From positions 1,636,774-1,700,773 of the forward strand of contig CM035355.1 of assembly GCA_020137815.1 (NCBI GenBank): a stretch of DNA of 64,000 nt, written 5' to 3'. The stretch comes from Hormiphora californensis (Eukaryota > Ctenophora > Tentaculata > Cydippida > Pleurobrachiidae). How positions within the stretch are numbered: position 1 is the stretch's first letter; the number at the start of each line of letters is the position of its first letter. Below the pieces are notes generated by a model. It had not been told where the DNA came from. It saw only the letters and a program-made list of their open reading frames with translations, and did not search any database. The position numbers and the translations under genes are program-made. Below, piece by piece: positions 44,801-53,236 of this stretch.

Positions 44801-47725
44801 ACAAAAAAATTTCACAAAATTTCAGGTAATGATTCTCAATACCTTGATCGATGCTCTCCATGAATTTTTAGAGAAACATTTAATTTTGTGAAAAAACTTT
44901 GTAAAATATTTCAAAGTCAATTTCGGAAAAAAAATTCTATGTCAATTTTGCCGTACGAATCGTGTTGCGAATCGGTGATGCTATGCGGCAGTGCTCTCGC
45001 TAATTAGCAGGATTTATTGAAACATGAATCGTTTCCCCTAAACTTCCTAATTAGATTTGATGGGGGATCACGTATCAGCATAATCCATCTCGGACCCACT
45101 AATTAGCAACATCACTCCCGCTTAGCAATACCGATTCGAAACACGATTCGTACGCAAAAATTGACATAGAAAATTTTCCATAAAATTGACTTGGAATTAT
45201 TTTACAAACTTTTTTACAAAATTTCAGAGAATGATTCTTAACACCTTGATCGGTGCTCTCCATGAATTTTTTGAAAAAAAAGTTTCTAAATTTGTTGACC
45301 CTCTCATGAGGACACGATTCGACGGGAAGTCAGGTATCAAATCAATCCATATCGAACCCGCTAACTAGCGAAATCATTTCCACATAGCACCACCGATTCG
45401 AAATAGGGTTAATACGGCGAAATTGACATTGAAATCCATACAATTTTCGTGAAATAATTGAAAAATTTTGCATGAAAAAGCTCGATTTCAGGGCATTGTT
45501 TGACCAAAAAATTCGGTGGTTCGGCCAAAATTTCCTACCGAACCGAACCGAACCGAACCGCCCAAAAAACACCGAATTTCCGAACCGAACCGAACCGAAC
45601 CGAATATTCGGTCGCTTCCTGCAGGATGTAATACCGCAATACTGCGTATATGAATAATGAACTAACGTTACTTACTGTGTGACTCCCCCGAAGGATCGCT
45701 CCACAATAAAGGCAGTGATCTTGTCCTTCGTCTCTCCAGTCTTAGCGTCAACCACAGGGGTTTGGGCAAATACCGTGAAAATCTACCAGGGTGAAGAGAG
45801 GTTAATAAAATATCTCTCTCGTTTCAAGTAAAAACAAAAGAATGGTGTTGTTATGTTCTAACCCTTCTTTACAATATCTGCCGCGGGGTGCGGTGAGAGA
45901 GGGCAGAGCAAGGCAAGATTGGGTAACATGACAGGTGTGACTTGTCTTAGATGTTGTCTCACCTCAGCGATTCCTCCATTACTAATCCAGATCTTGGCAC
46001 CGTTCAGAACGTAATGTGTACCAGCTTCATTCAACACAGCCCTCGTTTTAATTGACTGAAGGAGATTTAAATTAGTAAACTGGAAAAACAAGCACTTATT
46101 GTAACTATTGCTTAGCGTGGCTCAAGAACATAAAAGAGGTAGCTTCCATGAAGACTGAGTCAAGTGTTTAGTGTCCCATATACAACAACCTGTATCCTAA
46201 CTACTCACGCTAGCATCAGATCCACTGCTGGGCTCAGTAAGACAGAAACAAGCGAAGACCTCTCCAGAAGCTAAGCTAGGAAGATACTTCTCCTTTTGTT
46301 CGGGGGTACCGTACAGTAGGATCCCCTTGTAACCAATGGACTGATGTGCTCCAGTGTGAATACCTGGGATAATGGAGATATCAAGGGGTGGAAAGACAAA
46401 CAAACACAATGTTCTTCCGCCCCTGAATTACTGACGTGAGATGGGGGATAGCTGGGAAGTTACACTTCCACTTCCCTTGAATTCCCCCCTCCCAAAAGTG
46501 AGATAACAGGAATTATATATGTATTATTGTGCAGTATGCAGTCTCATGTTTCTACATGTCTTAGAATTCTTCCAGAACCGAACATGCGTGTAAAGCCGTG
46601 TAACAAGCATGAACATTCACACACACGAGAAACCAATAGGCAATACGTTCAGAGCTCTCTATTTTAAAATGCAGTACATTGTATTCCTTCACGTACCATA
46701 ACTGCTATATCTACCCTTCAAATTAAATATGTTGTATCTATCCTACGTACCTAATCCCAGATCATACACGCCGGTGAGTTCTCCAAACTTGGCGTACATG
46801 GTGTTAGTGAGTTCCATACCACCATACTCTTCAGGTACCTGGGGGAGGGGGAGGGTTATAAAGACGTGATCACATCAGGGAGGGGGCGGGGAGTTAGAAA
46901 GACAGGTAGGGGCGGGAGTTGTTTAGAATAGGAAATGCAAAAGTTCAGACTCTATGGTAGTCAGAGAAATGATTAGATTAGCAAAAACTAGTATAATCAA
47001 GATTTTTGGTTCTCACCATTAGTCCGTACATTCCCAGGTCCTTCATCTCATCAAGCTGCTCCTCAGGAATCTTCTCATTGGTGTCATTAGCAGCAGCATC
47101 ATTGGTATTCTGGGGAGAGAGAGAAGGGAGTGGTAGCATAGCTGATGACGCCTGACATAGTTCAGCCGAAAGCATCTGATTTTTAATTAAATTTTAGTAC
47201 TGCTAAATCGATGGTTTTCTTTAATTGTGTTGACATAATGACGCATAACATAATGATAACATGATTGCATTGAAGGCAGTGTCAGATTAGAACACCCTGT
47301 ACCTGGAAGAATGCATGTCCAGCGTCCATCATCATAGAGATGGTTTCCTTCTGGTCGGCGGTCAGGACCTCAGGGTAAGGGAATATCTCCTGCTCTCTCA
47401 ACTCTCCCAGGAAGATACCTCGGGCAAAGGAGGTGGTGGACATTGCCCGGACCGCAGGCTGCCACAACCTAGGGGAGTAAAGGGTGCATGAGACAGGTGG
47501 ATCAGAGTAGTGATACATAATGAGACTTGGGTAAGAACTGGGCGTCGGGTGTGATGGAGTTTTTGAAAAACGGCCAAGTGACAAGTCTATTTATTGAATT
47601 CCTCATGAATCGAACTATAGTTTCGGTTGTTGTATAATCCTGTTAGTCAGAGGGATGTGATGTTTCTAATGTTACCTGTTTGATTTGGCAGAGTTGTAAA
47701 GAAGTGAAATTCCTCGCATGGACAT
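41862..47725 (-). CDS. ACADVL: very-long-chain acyl-CoA dehydrogenase (VLCAD/ACAD9 type)
   Basis: Mitochondrial FAD flavoenzyme for the first step of long-chain fatty-acid beta-oxidation. Exons: 47725-47676, 47468-47303, 47109-47017, 46838-46751, 46363-46209, 46055-45963, 45782-45676, 43806-43692, 43586-43398, 43280-43124, 42960-42838, 42728-42622, 42371-42204, 42041-41862. All phases join, giving 596 aa. The N-terminus is basic and Ser-rich with no acidic residues, like a transit peptide. Family motifs: [11 protein letters not shown]-type sequence ([12 protein letters not shown]), [61 protein letters not shown], and RIFEGTND containing the catalytic Glu. The ~180-residue C-terminal extension (last three exons) is typical of membrane-associated VLCAD and ACAD9 and absent from short/medium-chain enzymes. 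The choice between VLCAD and its paralogue ACAD9 is not settled by motifs alone. The intron at 43.8-45.7 kb carries a hAT-like element. Confidence 0.93.
42482..42531 (+). repeat. SINE-like dispersed repeat, copy in ACADVL intron
   Basis: Reads GCTTGCCCTGCTTGACCCC, then TTAGAACATAACA. Both blocks match the family seen at 45,845 (reverse) and 52,229. Confidence 0.4.
44264..45621. mobile_element. 1.36-kb hAT-like non-autonomous transposon in ACADVL intron
   Basis: Flanked by direct 8-bp duplications CAGGATGT (44,256-44,263 and 45,622-45,629). Terminal inverted repeats are CAGGAAACGACCGAA on the left and CAGGAAGCGACCGAA (reverse strand) on the right, one mismatch in 15. Both subterminal regions carry tandem CCGAA(CCGAA)n arrays in the same orientation. 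The interior contains several inverted copies of a segment with CTTGATCGGTGCTCTCCATG and of TCGTGTTTCGAATCGG. No transposase frame is visible. TIR sequence and 8-bp duplication are hAT-typical. Confidence 0.85.
45845..45915 (-). repeat. SINE-like dispersed repeat, reverse copy in ACADVL intron
   Basis: On the minus strand it contains CTTGCTCTGCCCTCTCTC followed by GCACCCCGCGGCAG and AGGGTTAGAACATAACA, so it joins both diagnostic blocks of the family in one copy. Confidence 0.45.
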
Positions 47726-48077
47726 GGCGGCGGTGCTACAATCTAAATCAACAGTTCAAGTTAGACGTAAATGCAGAAGATCTTAGTGGATCGGTTTTAG
47801 GCCCTCCAATTCAAAAGCTCTGAGCATGCAAATATGACATGTATACTGTAGTCTGTAGAGCAATTGTCCGTCTGTTCAGGGCCTGAACTTCAGGCCAAAG
47901 AGGGTAGGGGTACTGCTTACTGGGATCTGGGTAGTGGGTAGTCAAGAACACTATGGCGTGCACTGCAAATTGCAATGTACTCACACGACTATTGAAATAT
48001 CAAATATGCCAGAGATAGCTCACAGAAAATGGAAGCCAAAGCAACAATAGGTGAACTGTATGGCTGAGACAGAGCCA

Positions 48078-48132
48078 GGCCTGGGGCCAAGTTTTGACAG
48101 TGTACTCAGATCGGGTCGCCGCCGCCAGACAG
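48078..48132 (+). repeat. CTGTCTGGCG-family MITE, right-end copy
   Basis: Contains TTTTGACAGTGTACTCAGAT and ends CGCCGCCAGACAG, the inverse of the family's left terminus. Confidence 0.45.
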
Positions 48133-48288
48133 TAATGTCCATTTTTTTCCAACTGTTCACCCCCCAAAGTCGTGCACGGAATTGTTTTGCCCGTTTATCA
48201 CATGTTAACGTGTAGCGTGCACAGCGTAAATTAAAATATCGCATGCGCACGAGTTGAGGGGTGAACAGTTGAATAAAAATGGACTATA
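48133..48288. mobile_element. TA-target MITE (TCCATTTTT family), copy
   Basis: About 156 bp with ends GTCCATTTTTTTCCAACTG and its inverse, and interior CACATGTTAACGTGTAGCG. It lies directly against the CTGTCTGGCG-family copy. Confidence 0.65.
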
Positions 48289-48717
48289 GGTGAAATGATT
48301 GGCCTACATTCCTGTCATAACTCCCCGCCAACCCTTAAAATTCTTTACATTTTCGCGATGATTTAAATAATCAGAAAACAAAACAATAAATTACAATAAA
48401 TTATGAAAATGAAAATGAAAATGAACTTCAATATTTATATTAGAGTCATATAAGTGACTCGTCCCGCTCTCACACTACAGACATATACAAATAAGTCATA
48501 TATATCCTACAAGGCTGAGAGGCTTAGAGCTTCAGCAGTTACCTAAAGCGGGCTTGCGACTGAGATGGACAGTAGGCACGGAAACAATGATCTAATAACT
48601 ATCTATCTGGATAGAAAACAATGGGTAGATTTAACAGTAAAAATAACTAACTAAGTTAATTAATTATTAAGTTAGAAATAGTTTAATAAGTTAACTAACT
48701 ATAACTTGCTCCTCACA

Positions 48718-48731
48718 TTCACACACACATG

Positions 48732-48771
<40 letters not shown>

Positions 48772-48820
48772 ACACACACAAACACACATACACACATACA
48801 CTCACGTCACACACACATAC
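48718..48820 (+). repeat. (CA)n microsatellite
   Basis: Cytosine-adenine repeat with interruptions such as CATACA and TCAC, about 100 bp. Confidence 0.9.
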
Positions 48821-49670
48821 CCTCATATATACTCATTCTCCCTCTCTCTGCTCACCTATCTCGAAAGTCAACATCTTCTCTGACTGGGATCTCTGACTGG
48901 GATCACACGTCTAAGGACTGAGCCTTGAGGTCTGAGGACTGAGAGCACTTTAAAAAAAGTGAAATCAAAAAGTGACAGCTCAGAAGCTTTTTAAAAATTT
49001 CAGTGTCACCTTTTATTTTTTTACGACGCGCGTGACATGAAAACAATTTTAGCGCGAGACTTTTTTGTGCGCGGCGTTGTATTTGCGCGTGTCAAAAATA
49101 GTTCTGCTCATGTGACGTCATTGAAAATCATATCATGCAAAAGTGCTTGGTTAGAGAAGCCCATAAATTCGTTTATGAAGAAATTGGATGTAAAACAAAG
49201 TGAGAGCCACCGTTTCCCGCCAAGGAGAATTGACAAGATACCTCGTGTGCGCGCACCATTTACGCTGACAACACCAACTCCCTATCAACTATGTTGCTGC
49301 GTGCTACTGTAAATCAAAAGGGGGTTATTTACTAAAATATGGAGGGATCACCCTGTCATTTGAGTCGCTTGACACTTAACTGGTTCCGGCCCGTGTTCCA
49401 ATAAATAAAGTATGGACAATTCAACCTGTCATGGTGAGCTTGCGTGATTGCTGTCAGAGCCTGACAGCGTGGTGCAGAGTTGGAACAAAGCAAACAGCTT
49501 TTGAAGCTGTTTACTTTGATGTAACGAAAAGTTTATGCTTGTTCCAACTCTTATCTATCTGAAGCAGGCTAGTTCACTGTTCACTCCCTCCATGTGTCTT
49601 CACCACTGACAGTGCTGTCAACCCTACACAGCTGATCCAGAGAATATATCTTCTATCACCATTATCACAA

Positions 49671-50120
49671 GGGGGGGAGACACACTGAGGTTGGTCGCGC
49701 GCGTTCAACTCTCAACCGCGTGAAACACACTGAAGTTTCGCGGTTTGAAGTTTCGCGGAAAAGTTCGAAGTTTCGCGAAACCCCATTTTCGGCTGAGAAA
49801 TCATTTGTAAGGTGCTAACTTATTTACTGGTACATCTCTCGAGGTGTCCTTTGTCCATACCGAGTCAATTTCACCGTTTTTAAAATTTTTGGTGAATTGG
49901 GACAACTGTGACCGGATTAGCCAAAAATTTCAAAAACGGTGAAATTGACTCGGTATGGATAAAGGACACCTCGAGAAATGTACCGGTAAGTAAGTTAGCA
50001 TCTTACAAATGATTTCTCAGCCGAAAATTGGTTTTCGCGAAACTTCGAACTTCGAACTTCAGTGTGTGTCGCGAGGTTGAGATTTGAACGAGCGCGCTCA
50101 ACTTCAGTGTGTCTCCCCCC
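49671..50120. mobile_element. 450-bp palindromic foldback element
   Basis: The ends GGGGGGAGACACACTGA and their inverse are joined by ~210-bp arms that pair over most of their length (for example TCCATACCGAGTCAATTTCA near 49,854 against its complement near 49,935) around a centre at about 49,905. There is no coding sequence. AAGG flanks both sides and could be a short target duplication. Confidence 0.7.
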
Positions 50121-50370
50121 AAGGCCTCCCTTCAAAAGCTGCCGTGTTTTCATTGTACCATACACAGTATAAAATACAAGCAGTTTCATTTTGAGAAAAA
50201 TGATAAAATTTTTTACATGCAAATGCCAAGACTTCAATACATCAAAATTCAAATATCAATATTTCAGTCCCACATATTCAGTAGCCCAGAGATAATCTCA
50301 GTGAGATCTGATCCGTCTCCTGGAGCTCTGATATCTCCTTCGTCTCCTGGAACTCTGAGATCTCCTTCGT

Positions 50371-51624
50371 CTACTGGAGCTGGGGAACGTTGTCCGCAAA
50401 GTCTCCCATCATATTCCCGGCAGGATAGTACTGGCAGCAAGTGTAGATCCAGCCACTAGCATTCTCAGAGGCATCAGTGACTGAACATCCCAACTTCTGA
50501 GTGCTTTTCCATACCAACTGAGAAAGAGGTCTTGTTAGTTCTCTGGGGTGTTTGGATCTACAAAATTATGGCCAAAAGTTGTTAGGTATGGCCAAAAGTT
50601 GTTAGGTATATCTAGGCTCCCCTAGATATGGAACTACACACAGACACAACTAAAAGGAGGGTGGGGACACAACTAAAGTCTGGCGGCGTCGACCCGATCT
50701 GGGTGCAATGTCAGAATCAAAACAGGGTCTAATCACTGACCGGAGTCCGGTCACCGGACACAACAAAAAAAGGGGGGTACAGTGCAGTGTGTTTCCCACC
50801 TGTGTGAAGTGTCCAACACTAGAGCTGTATCCAGGGTAGTTCCAGTTGTAGTTATCTATCTCATTATACCAATCATCAACTGACTGATCTGGTACATCAC
50901 TGGCGGGAGTTCCCCAGGACATTGCCAGATTCTCACCATACCTTGTGGGGGTGTTAATTAATTATGTGACTTAATATCATTATGTGTTAGGTTGATTGAT
51001 GACTGATAAGAGCGGTTGCCATTGGCATGAACCCCTCTCTGGTACCCTACCCACGAGGCGGCATGTTTGGTATGTCAATTGTTAGTATTTTGTGGCGTAC
51101 TACAATCATGTCTAATTCCCACAATTACCCGGAGGAGCTGTGATAGAAGGCGTTCTCACTGGCGAGTTTGGAGCAGAAAGCAGCAGCAGAAGCCTGGATG
51201 GTGCTATCGATAGTCAGGGCAGGTGATCCGTGTAGAGCCCGGTATTCGTTAGTTCGTGCCAGAATCTCTTGCTCTGCGCTTCCCCTCTTGACAAGTGCTT
51301 CCTCCGCTGTGATACTCCTTTTATCATTAGGCATTGCTCCTTTCCATTCCGCATAGACAGTTTCAGTGCCCCGCTTCCCATATGCCCATTTGTCCGCCAT
51401 TTTCATGGGAGTACTCACGACACACCTAGGAGGGGAGTCGGGAGTTAAATTGATAGAATAAATATAGTAAAATTTCAGGTTGCATTTAGTAGATTAATAC
51501 CATCTAATCAGTCGATGGTTCAGTTTTATGATTTGGTATCATTATATCGTTGTTTACCAATAAGGTTCAGTTTAGTTGTAACTTACCCAACCAGAACTAC
51601 AACGATGAGAGTTGCTCGCAACAT
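50371..51624 (-). CDS. secreted CAP-superfamily protein (GAPR-1/CRISP-like)
   Basis: Predicted 207-aa extracellular protein of the CAP (CRISP/Ag5/PR-1) superfamily. Exons: 51624-51587, 51425-51129, 50941-50800, 50517-50371, all in phase. The N-terminus MLRATLIVVVLVGCVVS is a signal peptide. Family motifs follow: ILARTNEYRALHGSPAL, a HSSSG...YGENLA block, GHFTQLVWKSTQKLGC (CAP1 signature), and WIYTCCQYYPAGN with a GDFADNV ending (CAP2 signature). There is no C-terminal Cys-rich domain, so it is a plain CAP protein nearer to GLIPR2/PR-1 than to full CRISPs. Members bind sterols or act in extracellular signalling, but the role here is unknown. Confidence 0.9.
50678..50745 (-). repeat. CTGTCTGGCG-family MITE in CAP-gene intron
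   Basis: Reverse-strand copy containing GTCTGGCGGCGTCGACCCGA and CAGAATCAAAACAGGGTCT. Confidence 0.45.
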
Positions 51625-52950
51625 TTCAAAGTGATTTGAGTTTAGAACACAGTCAAACAAAAACAGTTTTTTTTAATTAATTCTCCAGTTTAGATTTCGA
51701 GTTTTTATAGTAAAACCACGGGTACTTGTTTAGACAACCTCCATTGTTTACAGCCCTCCCGAGAGGTGTCTGCAGTGCAGTAGTAGTCCCCGTCTATAGC
51801 CTTTTTGAATAAGGTGGTCTACTGGTGTTGTCGTGTTAGTGCTAACAATATGGAGAACATGAACAATGGCCGTCAAGTGTTATACTTGGAGTGATGGAAA
51901 ATATTGAAAGCTCTGTCTTACAATATGAGATCTCCATGTCTTTCAAACATCTCACCTGAGAGCTTCCCGCACATTGTTATTCTGGCTGGTTGTAAGTAGA
52001 CCGGGTAAGAGTTGTACTGCATCAGCAGCTTAACATGGCTGTCTTTATGATCACTATCTCATTGTTAATCTGGCAGCACCACATGGAATCAGTGGGTCTA
52101 TAGTAAACTACATCTAGTGGATCTGGTATCTGGTATTCTCTCAACAAGGAATTACAATTCTCAATCATCATGTTGGACGGGGACAATATTCTTGTTCACC
52201 TGCTAAATCCACCACATGGTTCTGTTTCACCTTGCCTAGCTAGACAAATGTAAAGCAGGGTTAGAACATAACAAGTTCCACCATGGTCTATGATAGAGCT
52301 GTCAGAGCATTGGCCTGACAACTATAAAGTGTTATTCTATCTCTCTGAGGGCTACCCTGGCCAACACAAAGAGAGGAAATCCAAATACCAAGCTTCCCAC
52401 AATGTAACGTCACATCAAGTATCAACCAAGACCCTCAAAATGACAAACCGATACCTGATCCAGCTCATATATCAACATAACCTTAGAATAACATTTGTTT
52501 AGGCCAGAAGTAAGATCAGCAGTGTAATACCCTGCATGTCGCTCGGTGTCCGGGTACCACTAGTGGTTGACCTACAGCGGAGTGATGGACACTGGACGTG
52601 CTGGGTTCAGGGTTGCCTATAATGTGTGTCAGTTCGGTGCGGTCAGTCATCCTGACGGCGTCAGTGACGACTGACGCAGCAATCGCAAACAACAAACAAA
52701 CCCCTGTACTATAAACTTTGGTTACGAAATAATCCCTCCAGACACCTTCGTAGGGCGCGCTTTGCTCTGGCAAGGGAGGGTGAACTTCGTAATACCAATA
52801 TCTCTATTATAATTTGGAGATGAACGACGTCGAAGTGGTGGTCGTTCGTTAAGCGGTATCTAAGAAAAGAAAAGATAGAACAAATTTATAATGTCATGTT
52901 ATACAACATCTCGCAAAATATATAGAAATAGGTTATACTAATAACGTGAT
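51625..52950. other. intergenic region between the CAP gene and a retroelement
   Basis: Apart from one SINE-like copy at 52,229, I see no exon. Sequence after about 52.5 kb probably includes the 3' untranslated end of the retroelement, but I cannot place its terminus. Confidence 0.5.
52229..52276 (+). repeat. SINE-like dispersed repeat, copy 4
   Basis: CTTGCCTAGCTAGACAAATG then AGCAGGGTTAGAACATAACA, closely matching the copy at 487. About 25 bp downstream is GTCAGAGCATTGGCCTGA, also found twice in the aGPCR intron at about 5,407 and 5,474. Confidence 0.45.
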
Positions 52951-53236
52951 TTATAAAAGGAATAAAGGTACTAGATTCATATCTATTAGATCAGGATAGA
53001 ATGGTAGAGACCCTCGGTAGCCTCGAATTTGAATAAGTACTGATTTGAGGATGCAAAATGATAATCGTAATCTAATGTATCTAATGGCGTCATTATAGCT
53101 TTGTTTCGACTTAACCGAGTACAAGCCAGCCAGACGCTTGTAGAACCGCTCTGCTTCTGGTCCGAATGTTCCGATTGTTGAGAACACAAGTGGGGTGAAG
53201 GTAGCTCGTTCCACATTTAGGATTCTCTCCCCATAA
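52951..53236 (-). pseudogene. frameshifted C-terminal tail of the retroelement protein
   Basis: A frame offset by one base from the main frame encodes TFTPLVFSTIGTFGPEAERF and RLSFCILKS, the conserved C-terminal block of this element family. It overlaps the out-of-frame end of the main coding region. An extra T in the TTATGGGG context (minus strand) near 53,236 explains the shift. Either the copy is decayed or the base is a sequencing error. Confidence 0.75.

Larger units (their letters stand above)
47726..50370. other. intergenic region between ACADVL and the CAP gene
   Basis: No exon found. Contents: promoter side of ACADVL, a CTGTCTGGCG-family MITE, a TA-target MITE, AT-rich sequence, a (CA)n tract at 48.7-48.8 kb, a GC/CpG-containing stretch near 49.0-49.3 kb without recognised content, and a 450-bp palindromic element at 49.67-50.12 kb. 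Confidence 0.6.

Noticed and set aside
52290-52502. 70-codon plus-strand frame
   Set aside because: No domain, no neighbouring exons, and it overlaps a dispersed repeat.
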